A stretch of DNA of 64,000 nucleotides from Pteria penguin (taxonomy: Eukaryota; Mollusca; Bivalvia; Pterioida; Pteriidae): positions 68,911,878-68,975,877 of the forward strand of contig CM068584.1 of NCBI GenBank assembly GCA_035048485.1, in the 5' to 3' direction. The notes under the pieces are model-generated. The model did no database searches. It had not been told where the DNA came from and saw nothing but the letters and a program-made list of their open reading frames with translations. The translations under genes were made by a program, and so were the position numbers. Each line of letters starts with the position of its first letter. The first letter of the stretch is position 1. Positions 1 to 11,273 of the stretch are shown piece by piece.

Positions 1-37
1 TTGTACATCTTTAAACCCCCCCCCCCTTTTCATTAAA

Positions 38-958
38 ATGGCTTCAAATATAATAAAATTAAAATACAAATCTCCTAAAGTTATAATCACACCACTTAGA
101 TTGCCCTCTGTGTCCACTCTTCATATACCTGGTATTTCTTGTAGAAAATTATTCGGTACCACTAAAGTTCATATTTCTCCACTTAAAAGTAGTTTCCCTA
201 TTAAACGTTCTATCTCATTTTCAAAAACATTCACACCTATAAATTCTTACAGAGCTGTCAATTCTATACACAGAGGGTATTCTAAGATTAATAAGTGCAA
301 CGCCAAGAAATGTCTTACTTGCCATCATTTAAGCTGCAAGTCCAATATTGAATCTTCGGTTAATGGAAATACATTTAACACCAAATTAGACAAAGACATA
401 GATTGAAATACTGCCAATGTTATATATGTCATCACTTGAGAAGCTAGAGGATGTGGGGCTCAATATGTCGGGGAAACTTCTCAAACTTTGAAACAACGTT
501 TTCGGAATCATTCCTATTAAATTCGTAATAATTCACGACGTAAATACCAGAATTTTCTTTATAACCACTTTAATAAATACCAACATAATATTAACAATGT
601 GAAAATAACTCCAGTAGAAAATATCTCTAAATTACCAGGTGATACGAAATCAGATGTTAAAAAACGACTTTTGGAAACCGAGCTCTGCTGGATTAAACAA
701 CTACAAACCCCATATCCTCTCGGTCTCAACGACCAAATATATCGACAAGATAATATTTCTTCTCTTCAGAATAAGATCAATATTTTTACATTAAGACATG
801 AAACTATTAGAAAACGTAGGTCACATGGTCATCGCCGTAATCGTAACATCAGAAAACGTAATCGTTTAAATAGGTCATTGAACGATCTTCTATTTATCGC
901 AAAAAATAATGGCCGTCATGAACTTTTGCATGCACTATCCTCTATTCCGGATATTTGA
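38..958 (+). pseudogene. Penelope-like element fragment: linker plus GIY-YIG endonuclease
   Basis: One reading frame (frame 2) runs through the segment and is broken only by in-frame stops at 404, 437 and 518. Around 295-335 it encodes a Cys/His linker (CNAKKCLTCHHL), as precedes the endonuclease of Penelope-like retroelements. From about 419 it encodes a GIY-YIG-type core: VIYV, then QYVGETSQTLKQRFRNH, then the downstream Glu and Asn in LLETELCWI and GLND. GIY-YIG domains nick target DNA for retroelement insertion. The reverse transcriptase that should lie upstream is outside the window. The tail after the endonuclease is rich in Arg/Lys/Asn, and the frame ends at 958, directly against Harbinger coding sequence. 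Seen: motifs and stops. Inferred: family. Confidence 0.8.
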
Positions 959-1799
959 TGGCAAATAAAATGACCATGCGTGAAATTGGACAGAACTTTG
1001 ACGTTGCTTTATCAACTGTGCATGGTGTGATAAAAAGAGTTAACAGAGCGATAAATGAAAAGCTGCCAAAGGTGAAGTCATAACATCGAGTGATTTTTTT
1101 CTTTTTTCTTCATCCCATTCAGAGTGAAAAGGGGTAGGGGTACTTCCTTATATAACATCCATCCACCACAAGCAAGGTTCAGATCAAGATAAATATTTGC
1201 AATATTCATGCTGAAAGTAACATGAACTTCTGTAGTATTTAATAGCCTTCTGACAGTGAAACCGGAGGGATAATGGGTTTCCTCCATGTCCATCCAGTCT
1301 TCCGCACTCTCCTAGCTTCCACGTGCATGGTTAAAGGTATACGCATGTCAACGACAGTTGGCATAAAGCTTTGAAGTTTCATGTGAGTAGTTATAGACCA
1401 TAAGAGATCTATAGGGACTTCATATGTGGCAACTGCAAACTCCACTACCTTGTGACGATGACCTTAATGCTAAAAATAACTTTTTCAGACTCTGTTGCCG
1501 CTAGTGGCACAGTGTTTCGCAAACACATCTTTTTCATGTTGCAATTTACTGTTTGCATAAACGTGGTAGTTCAGTACAAAAATGTATGTATTATGATCAC
1601 ATTCTTTGTGTATTTCAGGTCATTAAATGGCCAGATTTTAATGAGCAACGAGCAATCGCACAGGATTTTCAACTCCAAAGTGGTCTTCCAGATATACTAG
1701 GCAAAGCGCCTAAATGGGACGCACATACGGTTGTCTTCGTGCATTGGCGAGGACTCAGAGTATATCAACAGGAAACACTGTACTTCAATGCAACTCCAG
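959..1799 (+). pseudogene. Harbinger H1 transposase, exons 1-2 (HTH and first catalytic motif)
   Basis: Exon 1 (about 959-1071) encodes a helix-turn-helix of Harbinger type, TMREIGQNFDVALSTVHGVI, ending in LPK. It is followed by a donor AAAG|GTGAAGT. Exon 2 begins at 1619 after TATTTCAG and continues in phase as VIKWPDFNEQ, the conserved (F/Y)IKWP region. A frameshift near 1700-1712 separates 'GLPDILG' from 'NGTHIRLSS...EYINRKHC', the region of the first catalytic aspartate, which reads Asn here. Exon 2 ends CTCCAG|GTAAGT at 1799. The sequence 1072-1618 is the first intron, with no other feature seen in it. Confidence 0.8.
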
Positions 1800-1854
1800 G
1801 TAAGTACAAATGTATGATGAATAAAATTTGAAATAGAAATAAATATAGAACACA

Positions 1855-2000
1855 TATACCTTTTAATTTTGTGCACCAGATGCGCATTTCGACAACTTGT
1901 TTCTCTTCAATGATGTTCGTGGCCGAATGACAAATCTAAAAATTTTCGTTCATCACAAATGCATAAATTGAAGTTCAAAGCATATTTCCAAGTATAGGTC
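1855..2000 (-). repeat. Retroelement 3'-end-like repeat, copy 1
   Basis: Read on the minus strand this contains GTCGAAATGCGCATCTGGTG, nearly identical to 31458-31480, preceded by a GGCCACGAACATCA-like stretch that also matches 31430-31445. I associate this sequence with 3' ends of molluscan retroelements, possibly Penelope-like, but could not confirm. It lies in intron 2 of Harbinger H1. Confidence 0.5.
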
Positions 2001-2614
2001 AAGGTCAGTGTTAATCATTTTTGGAGCTGAACCCTAACCATGCAAGTGCGCCTGCAAATCAGGTAGTAGGCATTGATTAATTGACGTATCCCCGCAACTA
2101 AGATGTGCTCCGCCCTTATCTCCTAATATGTTGCACCCCGCTGAGATGCTTGGAGCTCTGACAAACGTTGCAATGTCGGACATATAAACAACAAAGCACC
2201 GTGACAGAAAATAAAAGAAAATACGCTTTGTATACTGATTTATCTCATGATTTATCCGAGAAATTTAAAATACTCAAAATATCGTTGCAGCAAAGATACA
2301 AGTGTTCCAGTAAAAGCTATTTTGAGAGTGTAAAGTTACTAAAGATGATAGGCCTGCAATTCGAATCCGAATCTTGCTCGTTTCAGTAAGATGCATGGGC
2401 TACTTTGTAAACCCTGCAACCACTCCCATCCTCATTTTGGCACCATTTTTAGGAGAACATCCCACTTTCAGGATCGAATAGTGCAAAATATTAGATGTCA
2501 TCGAAATAAGGCAAAAATGAACATCAATATTGGTGTTTCACAAAACACTATAGTTTAAGCATATCGTTCTATATATACATACATACATAGAAAACATAAT
2601 TTTACATAAATAAA
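2001..2614. other. Intron 2 of Harbinger H1, unassigned
   Basis: Intron sequence between two repeats. A 73-codon open frame at 2168-2389 has no recognisable domain. Nothing else could be supported. Confidence 0.4.
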
Positions 2615-2615
2615 T

Positions 2616-2876
2616 GAAGCCGGCGTTACCTAGTGGTATTGCACTCGACTCCCTGATCGGGAGACTGGGATTCAAGTCCCGCTTTGGTCATGCCGGTGTC
2701 CTGTCTTTTAGATGAGGCCCCGTGTCACGGTAGGCATGGCACGTTAAAGATCTTTCACTGCTTCGGGTGGGTCCGTTGCACAGGTCAAAATTTTTATGCC
2801 CCGCATCAGGCAGATGCCGTCACCAAATACGTACAATAATCGTAGTGTGATATCAAACAAAAATCAATCAATCATA
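2616..2876 (+). repeat. tRNA-derived SINE
   Basis: The head resembles a tRNA: a box-A-like TACCTAGTGGTATTGCAC and a box-B-like GGGATTCAAGTCCCG about 35 bases later, the usual internal RNA polymerase III promoter. A core follows with GTGTCCTGTCTTTTAGATGAG, which recurs as GTGTCTTGTCTTTTGGGTGAG at 33737, showing a shared SINE core. The tail is AAATCAATCAATCAT. It sits inside intron 2 of Harbinger H1. Confidence 0.75.
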
Positions 2877-2879
2877 AAT

Positions 2880-4140
2880 GCAGTTCATCATTGCATGGGC
2901 AGGCAGCCCTCCACTCGATCTCTCCTCATCCTCTTTCTCTCTCTCTCTTTCGTTTCATTTTCTTTTCTCACTTATCTTTTACCCGTTTTATGATCCCTAC
3001 AATGGCATCTCGAGATTTCTCAACCAACCCTCCTTAATTTACCTAGTCCAGCACCTCGCACATGACTTTTCGAAAATATGATTTAGGTTAAAGGGGGGGG
3101 GGGGGGCTGAAAAGCTTCAGGATGACGGAGTCTCTTTAATGAAGAAGGGGGAGGATACAGAAATTTGAGTTAGGGGCGTGAGTATGTACCAAAACGCGAG
3201 TGGTCTGGGATCCGCAAGTTCCCAGCGATCCAGGGTAGCGCCTTGGTGGGAGGTTAATAGGGACAAAGCCCCTCCCCCGACGAAAAACTATTTTAACAGT
3301 TTTAAAGCATAATTATTTTTGTAAAATCTTTTTGCTTAGACAGGGCGAAGGCAAATGCCAATTTTATTACACATTTTGAAAGTTAAAATTGCTAACGTCA
3401 AAAAATTTATTCTAGAAAAAAATGACTACAATATAAGGACACAATTACATGTAACTCGTGTTGATGTCACATATAGTTTCGATTTGAACATATTTCACAT
3501 TAATAACAGTGTCTAATTATTTTATGACCGCTCAAAATGATATATATTTGTTGACCCTTGTTTTCCAAACGGAGGATTATTTATTATGGCAAACTACATA
3601 TTTTCTTAATACACTTTAACATTGTTGGATGCGTACCGTGCCCGTGGTTAAGAATTTCACGGAAAGAGAAAGGGGGGGGGGGGTTAGAAAAAGTCGTGTA
3701 AACGTAATCTCTCTCTTTCTTTTTCTGTCTTTTCCCCTTTAATTTATCATTTTTACTTCAGTTCTTCAGTTTTAGAGGTGGAAGGGGGGGGGGGCTGGTA
3801 ATGAGTTAGGGTACTCATAATAACATGTACTGTGAATGCATCGTTTAACAATTTTTATGATAACGAAAATACTGACGAGTTTTAAAGGTTTTATGCCTCT
3901 TGACCTGTACATTCCGTACGCAAACTTATGCAAGGAAATGCTCTGTTTGTCGGAGGTCGAAGCACGTGCGAGATGTGAGCTATAAGTATCGCCGCCGGTC
4001 AAGGTAAGACGCCGTATTATTGGTACTGGGTCAGCGGTGGCGTGTTTTGGGGATAGGTCAATTTCAAAGGGCTGAGAATTTTATAAAGGGGTCTTGTCAT
4101 GATGATTGCACATGAGATCAAATATTTCAAACCTATGACT
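2880..4140. other. Rest of Harbinger H1 intron 2
   Basis: Contains a CT-rich stretch (2930-2955), long G runs at about 3093-3106, 3671-3683 and 3785-3794, and a CT-rich tract near 3708-3740. The short open frames here have no recognisable domain. Confidence 0.5.
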
Positions 4141-4167
4141 AAGTACATACATTTTTATTAATTATAG

Positions 4168-4466
4168 GCAGTTGTTGATGCAGACCTGATGTTCAGGGAT
4201 GTGCATACTGGATGACATGGATCAACACACGATGCCAGAGTTTTGAGAAATTCATGCCTGTTTGCAAATGCCACCAATGGACAGTATTTTGATGTAAAGA
4301 GACATATAATTGCAGACAGTGCATATCCTTTAAAACAATGGTTAATAACTTCATTTGAAGACAATGGCCATTTAAATGCTAGGCAACGGAGATTTAATAG
4401 AGTTCTTTCTTCAGCACGACAAGTTGTTGAGCGGGGTATAGGTCAACAGCGATTTCGTCGATTACA
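4168..4466 (+). pseudogene. Harbinger H1 transposase, exon 3 up to the LINE insertion
   Basis: Acceptor TTAATTATAG|G at 4167/4168 joins exon 2 in phase: CTC CAG|GCA GTT GTT GAT gives LQAVVDADLMF. It encodes the second catalytic motif GSTHDARVLRNS, then DSAYPLKQWLITSF, then the RQVVERGIGQQRFRRL block holding the catalytic glutamate. A TGA replaces the Trp codon usually found before GSTHD. The next codons after 4466 are LINE sequence; the protein resumes at 12002. Confidence 0.85.
4454..4466. repeat. 13-bp target site duplication, left copy
   Basis: TTCGTCGATTACA, identical to 11989-12001 at the other end of the LINE. It lies in Harbinger codons FRRLQ, which fixes the insertion site. Confidence 0.9.
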
Positions 4467-4660
4467 TAGATAATTAGATTATTGTTTTACCCATATGGCG
4501 ACGATCACAAGATCACAAGTTAACACAAATCGAATCAAATTAAAAGGAGCAATTAAAAATATCTAGGAAAGACCAGCTCTCATTGTATATCGTATCTACA
4601 CATAAATGGTACTACTAAAATGTACATGTATACACAATTACACTATGTTATATATCAATA
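4467..4660 (-). other. LINE 3' UTR
   Basis: Between the stop of the last ORF2 segment and the target duplication. Reads on the minus strand through CGCCATATGGGTAAAACAAT to an AT-rich end (TAATTATCTA). The short TAA/TA-rich end rather than poly-A agrees with I-superfamily elements. Confidence 0.7.
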
Positions 4661-5777
4661 TTATATTTTACTATATAAGTTAACTTCTTTTAAAAATCCA
4701 AGAACTTTCCAAATACTGACATTCTCAAATAACTCACTCATACTTTTTACAGTATAATAGTAATTTCGAATGTGTGCAGTGTCTGCACATTCTAACAATA
4801 TATGTTTAATACTTATTAGACATCCACAAGGGATACACTCTGGAGGAGGCTCTTCCTTTAACAGGTAAGAGTGAGTGATCCAAGAATGCCCTATGCGGAG
4901 TCTATAAGTAACAACTTCATCTCGACGATTATTATGATTACAATGTAGTTTATCTTTAAAAATTGGCTTGAAATCATGAAGTTTATTGTTAACTTCATGT
5001 TCCCAAGCTTCTTGTGTTAAAGTCTCAATATAGTTAAAATACAAGTTTTAAAGTCGCTATATGGAATTTTACCTACAGTATTAGATCTATATACAGCTTC
5101 TTTTGCTACTTCATCAGCTCTAACATTACCAACCAAACCCATATGTCCTGGAACCCAGCGAAATGTAACCTCCAAATTATTTGATAACAGAGCATCGACT
5201 TTCTCTAAAATCTTCAGAACATATAAATTACTTGTATTAAAATATTTAATAGCATGAAGACACGATAAAGAATCAGAATAAATTCTATTTTTAGAATATT
5301 TGTCTCTTTCGATGTGAGTAAGGGCTAAAAGTCTAGCTTTAACTTCTTCAGTAAATATAGAGCTATTATCAGGTAAACGTACGGATAGAGTAACGTCATT
5401 ATCTGTTACTGTAGCAGCTGCAACTCTATCATCAACCTTAGAGCCATCTGTATAGTACGATTTATAAGACGCAATCTCCGTGAACATTTGTTGATATTGG
5501 AGAGAGTTAGTATCATGTTTCTTATAATCTGTTAATTTAAGTATGACTGTAGGTCTCTTCATCAACCATGGTGGCGAGGAAGGTATTTCGTATTTAGCTA
5601 TATCAGATAGCGTGATGCCAGCCTCCTCGATAAGTGGTTTAACACCTAAGCCCATACTTTTAATGTTATTTGGTTTATTAAGATATTGTATTTTATATTT
5701 CGGCTTAAAGACACAGTTAAATGCAGGATTTGATGGGTTTGCATACAGTTTAATGATATATTGTAATGTTAATTTAA
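4661..5777 (-). pseudogene. LINE ORF2, RNase H and C-terminal domain
   Basis: Minus-strand frame from 5777 down to about 5017 encodes RNase H: YYTDGSKVDDRVAAA (first catalytic Asp), a Glu in FTEEVKARLLAL, YSDSLSCLHAI (Asp), and VPGHMGLVGNVRADEVAKEA (His/Asp). It degrades RNA in RNA/DNA hybrids during retrotransposition. After a frameshift near 5030-5044 a second frame (to 4661) holds IPCGCLISIKHILLEC, the Cys-rich C-terminal motif of I/Jockey-type ORF2 proteins. It joins the RT segment across the TTAA insertion in frame: ERRV|KLTLQYIIKLY. Confidence 0.9.
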
Positions 5778-5795
5778 GGTATCTGATGTACAATT
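5774..5795. repeat. TTAA duplication plus left terminal inverted repeat
   Basis: TTAA at 5774-5777, followed by GGTATCTGATGTACAATT (5778-5795). The reverse complement of 7458-7475 matches at 17 of 18 positions. Confidence 0.88.
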
Positions 5796-7475
5796 GACCA
5801 AACTTTTATACCTGGTAAGGTATATATATCATATGTGCATTCAAAAGGCACATGTATGTGGTTCAACAAATAAGGTCTTTTCTTCTAAAATTACTAAGGG
5901 GAGATAACTCTTCCACGTCAAACATTATTGCGCAATACCTGTGCATAACTCTGTAATGGGCCAGTTTGGATGTTAAAATTTCCCTTTCTGTGGCCATAAT
6001 CTTCCTGAGATTTACACAGATACCATTCTGCATTAATTAAAAAGATTTAAGAAGGCTAACTCTCATGATAATCACATAAATGTACAATGACATTTATTTT
6101 GGGAAGTTTTTTTTTTAAATTCTGTTCATCTCGGATCTTAGCCAACATTGTAATTCATGCCCATTGTATCTCTCCATCAGTAAATGTTTTGGTCAATCAA
6201 GTTAATGATATATAAATGAATGTTAAAAGAATGCAATGTGTTTCTGAGAAAGCTTTGATAACAATATTTGCCTTCATCAAGCAAGTTTTACCTTGACAGT
6301 AATGACAGCCTTCTGAATTATGAAAAGAACAGCCACTACACAGACATAGACAGGTATATAACCAAATGATTTCTACATATCTTCCTGCATATTTCTAGTG
6401 ATTTAAAATAAAAAGAGATAAGACATATACTTATTAATATTTATTATTTTCTAGTCTGTAAGGTGCAATAAAAATTGCACAGACAGAAAGTTGATATAAT
6501 CTATGGCTGTCCTAACGGGACAAATACCCACAACAACTAATTTGTCAAACAAGCATAAACTTTGTAACAAAGTCACAGAATAACAAAATGTATGTCAGAT
6601 ACATAATCTGAGGCAAGCACCAGTCTAAGCACTTCACGATATATCATTAATACAAGTTTGGTATGTATGACACTCAAGATAAACCGGACGGATGGACAGA
6701 CATGGGGTGACATGTCATGGTGATTCCAGTATATCCCCAAACAGTTTTGCAGGGGAGGGGTATAATTATACAGGTCTCCACAGAAGTAGAAACTTGCATA
6801 TTTCAGGTATAACACTATCATTTTACATGACATATATCCTATGAAGATAAACACTTTTATAATATAGGTACAAGACTAGCAATATGTACATGATATGGGT
6901 ATAGTTGGACATATAGTTGGACACCTACATAATACACCTTTTTCCTATTGATCTCATATTTCATTCTAATGCCTAACATAAGAAATTTATCGATAACCAC
7001 CACTACCCCCCCCCCCCCTTTCCACTGCACAACTCGCCGTCCACTCATTCGGACTAAACTTTTACTACCTATGACCTTTCCAATTCCAGGACAACACGCA
7101 TCACAACCTTCGATGTTCTCACATATATGGCCCGATATATAATTATGATAAATTAAAATATCCGTACTTTCCTGTATATTTTGAGTGATTTTCGATTTTT
7201 TTTTTTGTAACGCCGCGCCCGAGTTTACTTCTATTTCGTACGGGTGCCGCCATATTGACAAACGAAGGAAGGGGGTTTTTTATTATTATTTTTGTTTGTA
7301 AGTATTAAACTATATTTCTGTTATACACATCGACTTTGAAATTGAAATATGTGCACTTTTAAGCATGCCTCGCAAATTAAAATGAAAAATAATGATGTTT
7401 TATTTTTCTCCCGATAATTTCCGAGGTCTTTACGGAAACTGCCGAGTTGAATGAGCTAATTGTACATCGGATACC
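5778..7475. mobile_element. 1,698-bp TTAA-flanked DNA element, non-autonomous
   Basis: Flanked by TTAA at 5774-5777 and 7476-7479, with 18-bp inverted termini. Excising it with one TTAA restores the LINE ORF2 frame exactly. TTAA duplications are made by piggyBac and Kolobok superfamilies, but the GGTATC end does not match the CCC-type ends I know for piggyBac, so the superfamily is open. Interior open frames (6573-6854, 6857-7261 minus; 6948-7142 plus) have no recognisable domain, so it lacks a transposase. It contains a C13 run at about 7006-7018 and a T-rich run near 7195-7206. Confidence 0.88.
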
Positions 7476-7479
7476 TTAA
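7458..7479. repeat. Right terminal inverted repeat plus TTAA duplication
   Basis: AATTGTACATCGGATACC (7458-7475) then TTAA (7476-7479). See the left copy at 5774-5795. Confidence 0.88.
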
Positions 7480-8862
7480 CTCTTCTTTCATTCAAAGAAG
7501 GTTCATTTGCTTCCGAGTATAAACTTTGTACAGGTGAGGTCCTGAAAGCACCAAGACTTAATCTTAAGCCCTGGTGATGTATGGTGTCCAGAAGCTGTAA
7601 ATAAGACTTTCTGGCCGACCCATAAACAATACAACCATAGTCCAGCTTCGATCGGACCAGCGATCTATAAAGCTGTAGCAACGTTGTACTTTCAGCACCC
7701 CACTCTGTACTAGATAAAACTTTCAAAATATCTAAGGCTTTTAAACATTTGACTTTTAAAGATTTAATATGCGGTAAAAAAGACAATCGTTTATCAAAGA
7801 TGACACCAAGAAATTTCACTTCATTTACTACATTTATCCTATTACCATCCATAAAAAGTTCAGGGTCATTATGCATTCGTCTATTCTGGCAGAAATAAAC
7901 GCAAGAAGTTTTATTTTTCGAAAATTTAAAGCCGTTTTCTATAGACCACTGAAATATGTCATTCAGACAAAGCTGTAGTTTTCTCTCAATTAGATTTATA
8001 TTTTTACCGCGACAACATATCAAAAAGTCATAAACATGAAGGGATCCATCTATATCTTGTTTTAAAACCTGTGTTAAGCTGTTTATTTTGATACTAAAAA
8101 GAGTAACCGACAATATACTTCCCTGAGGAACTCCCATCTCCTGTTCAAAAGAATCAGAAACATTAGAGCCAAGTCGAACATTAAAACATCTATCTTTAAG
8201 AAAGTTTGAAATAAATATTGGCAAACTGCCTCTTAAACCCATATCATATAGATCCTTTAAAATACCATATTTCCAGGTAGTATCATACGCTTTCTCCAAA
8301 TAAAAAAATATGGAAACAATATGTTCCTTATTAACAAAGGCATCACGTATATACCTTTCAAGGCGCACAAGATGATCCATGGTGCTCCTCTGCTTCCTGA
8401 AACCACACTGAATATCAGTAAGAAAATTGTTGTGTTCAAGGAACTAGACAAGACGTTCATTGATCATTCGTTCTAAAGTTTTACAAACGCAGCTCGTTAA
8501 TGATATTGGCCGATAATTAACAGGATCAGTATGATCCTTTCCAGGTTTTGGAATGGGAATTATGATAGATTGTCTCCACGACTCTGGGGAATCACCATTC
8601 AACCAAATGTAATTAAAAATATGAAGTAAAATATTTAAAGATTCTAACGGAAGATGCTTTAAAATTTGATAATGTACTTCATCCGGACTAGTGATTTTTG
8701 CAAAGACATTTGTAATTCTTCAATCGAAAACGGTTCAGTATAATCTTCCTGATTATTCGACGAAAATTTCAATTTTAATTTTTCAGATTTTTGTTTTAAA
8801 CGACGAAATTGAGGGAGACAATTATCGGACGAAGAATTTTTGAAAAAGTATTCCCCAAACAA
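7476..8862 (-). pseudogene. LINE ORF2, reverse transcriptase
   Basis: Minus-strand RT of a non-LTR element. In order: WRQSIIIPIPKPGKDHTDP and NYRPISLTSCVCKTLERM (8450-8570), CGFRKQRSTMDHL (about 8365-8405), motif A IFFYLEKAYDTTW (about 8270-8310), motif B MGVPQGSILS (about 8110-8140), motif C HVYDFLICC (about 8012-8038) and LGVIFDKRLSF (thumb). The catalytic Asp of motif A is Tyr (codon 8300-8302) and the Y/F-x-D-D of motif C reads H-V-Y-D, so the enzyme would be dead even without the TAG near 8446 and frameshifts near 8690 and 8850. The true frame leaves at 7476 into the RNase H segment; the open frame to 7430 is read-through into the TTAA element. Confidence 0.92.
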
Positions 8863-10013
8863 TTGGCAATATCAAGTTTGGATGTTAAAATATTAGAGTT
8901 ATGGTGAAGATGTTTAACATTATTTGAAGTACCTTTACCTTTTATTCTATTAATCATTTTCCATGCCTTATTTGTAGGTGTATGAGTATTAACCTTGGAG
9001 ACATACTTTCTCCGGGATAAACGTTTGCAGATATTAATGGTGCGCCTGGGAACCGCTCTACGTTGGCGAACTTTATTTAAATTTGACGAAATAGGATGTC
9101 GTCTAAATTCTTTTTCGGCCTTTTTGCGATCTTTGATGACACTTTTACAGTTATCATCAAACCATGGGTTGTATTTATGGTTAGAAAATGTAGAGGTCTT
9201 AGGAATGTTCAATTCACAAATCTGAACCAATGTATTTGTAAAAGTAAGAATAGGGTCGTTTTCAGCTAAATAATTAATTTGATTCAGATCCGTAAGACAA
9301 TCAGATTGAAATTGACACCAGTCAGCTTTATTAAGTTTCCAACGTGGAATACAATTATTATTAGACGATACATTACTATGTAATATAAGTGGAAAATGAT
9401 CACTCCCACATAAATCGTCATGAACTGACCATAAAAAGTCGGTCAAAAGCGATGTATCAGTTAAAGTAAGATCTATTGAAGAATAAGTTCCATGTCCTGG
9501 ATGTAAATAGGTTTTGAACCCATCATTAAAGACACATAAATTATGTTTTGATATAAAATCTTCAATTATTTTACCTTTGGTATCAACACTGTCACTGCCC
9601 CATAATATATTATGAGCATTAAAGTCACCCAATAAAATATATGGTTTAGGTAACTGCCGAACAAGTTTGTCCAATTCAGTGCAATCCAGACTTGAACTAG
9701 GCGGAATATATACTGAACAAAACGTAATAGTTTTATGCACAGCAACAGCTTGTAAAGCTGTATCTAATATAATATTACTATGCAAGAAGGAATTTCGAAC
9801 AAAATTGAACGAACCACCTACAGCTCTTTCATTAACACTATAAATATTATATTGAGAAAAATTCTTCAATTGAAGAGCGTCTGTGTCCTTAAGATGAGTT
9901 TCCTGTAAACAAAAAACTGCCGGTGTAAATTGCTGGTCAAGGAGATGTAAGTCATTAATATTTACTTACAAACCTCTACAGTTCCACTGAATTATAGAAT
10001 CGCGATATTTCAT
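8796..10013 (-). pseudogene. LINE ORF2, apurinic/apyrimidinic endonuclease
   Basis: Starts at the minus-strand ATG 10013 with IIQWNCRGL, the classic N-terminal APE motif. TAA at 9968-9966 interrupts after residue 15. It continues with VFCLQETHLKD (catalytic Glu), SVYIPPSS, YILLGDFNAHNILWG (GDFN-H-W), TYSSIDLTLTD (S-D-x-x), and GSDHFPLIL (SDH). This domain nicks target DNA to prime reverse transcription. A frameshift near 8850 separates it from the RT region. Confidence 0.92.
8995..9225. other. Open frame opposite LINE endonuclease, not a gene
   Basis: A 76-codon plus-strand frame here is antisense to the endonuclease-RT linker and shows no domain. Listed so that the stretch is not taken for a gene. 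Confidence 0.6.
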
Positions 10014-11273
10014 GGTAGTTTTAATCTCGCAAGTGAGGGCTTGCGACCCTTTTTAGTAGGGGACTTACTGCAATCCCTAACATTTGACGAGACTTTCTCA
10101 TCTGCAGTAGCACTGCTACCATGAATATTGTAATTCGAAGCAGATGGAGATACACTTTCCTCCATGTCTTCTTCAAGCACATCATATTTATTCATTATTT
10201 ATATATGTGACCACATCAGGACTAGTTAAGTTACAATGAGAAACATGTTTAGATGACTTTTGAAGTTGATTTTTGCTAGGTGTTTGGTTTGAAGATGAAT
10301 TTCTATTTTTATTTGCGACGACTGATTTTGGTGAAGAAGATGTCTGCGAAGATGATGTTGACACTGATATTGATGATGTCGACAAACCAGAAGTAGACGG
10401 CAGATCTGCGGACAAACCCGATATCTCAGTTTGACACGCGACAGACACAGTTTTCCTAGTAGAAACTATAGAAGCATAGCTATTAGTAGCTACTGAACGA
10501 GCATGAGTAGTATTGTAAATATTTCTAGCCTCGGAAAAAGAAATGCTCTTCTCAATCTTGATTTTAATGATGTTGACTTCTCTTTGATATAATGGACACT
10601 CTTTTGAGGATGCACAATGACTTCCTTTGCAGTTTGCACATTTAATTTCTGCACAACAGGGTTCAGAAAAAGCAAAATGGTCGTCATATTCTTCAATACC
10701 AGTGTCAACATGGCCACAACGATCACATGTTTTACGGCCTCTACAGTTTCGTTGACCATGGCCAAATTTTTGGCAGGTGAAGCAACGAAGAGGTGATAGA
10801 TAGTACAAATCAACTTTGGCTTTAACATAGCCTAATTATATGGTTGATGGCACAGTAGATGTGCTAAACGTTAAAAGGAAAGTGCGTGTTTTTATTTCCT
10901 TTCCGTCTTTCTTTACAAGAAATCGTTTCACACCTACTACTTTTTGGCTTTTGAATTCATTTAAAATGACATCATCTGCTAAGAGCGCTAAATTTCTGTC
11001 TTTATCTCTCAAAATACCTTGACTGGTGTTTAAGAATTTATGCGGAACTACCTTCACTGCTATGTCACCGATGTGATCACATGTTTGTAGATTAAGGCTT
11101 TGTTGTTTTTTCGCACATTCAACAAGAAGGTTGCCATTTCGTTGTTTTGTTATATTCTTCGCCGTCCCTGGAATAGATTGGATGGTTTTATCTACGAGAA
11201 ACGGCGAAGCGTTAGCCAAAGCATTATCATCCGCAGTAATGACTAAAAACTTGTTCCAGTCGTCATCAGACAA
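10010..11273 (-). pseudogene. LINE ORF1, gag-like protein with CCHC zinc knuckles
   Basis: Begins at minus-strand ATG 11273 (DDDWNKFLVITADD). One in-frame TAA at 10838-10836 falls just before LGYVKAKVDLYYLSPLRC, the usual lead-in to the zinc knuckles. These are CFTCQKFGHGQRNC, CDRCGH...EPC and CANCKGSHCASSKEC at about 10610-10780. A Ser/Thr-rich region follows. A frameshift at 10190-10195 separates the Lys-rich tail (KSPTKKGRKPSLARLKLP, to 10010), which overlaps the ORF2 start. Gag-like ORF1 proteins bind the element's RNA. Confidence 0.9.

Noticed and set aside
2616..2690. Possible tRNA gene
   Set aside because: Box A and B are recognisable but the acceptor and anticodon stems do not fold and a SINE core follows directly.
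6857..7261. 134-codon frame as a possible transposase of the TTAA element
   Set aside because: No catalytic or zinc-finger motif; includes a poly-Gly/Val stretch translated from the C13 run.
7430..7475. Apparent C-terminus of the LINE RT (SDVQLAHSTRQFP)
   Set aside because: It is read-through into the terminal repeat of the TTAA element; the genuine continuation is at 5777.
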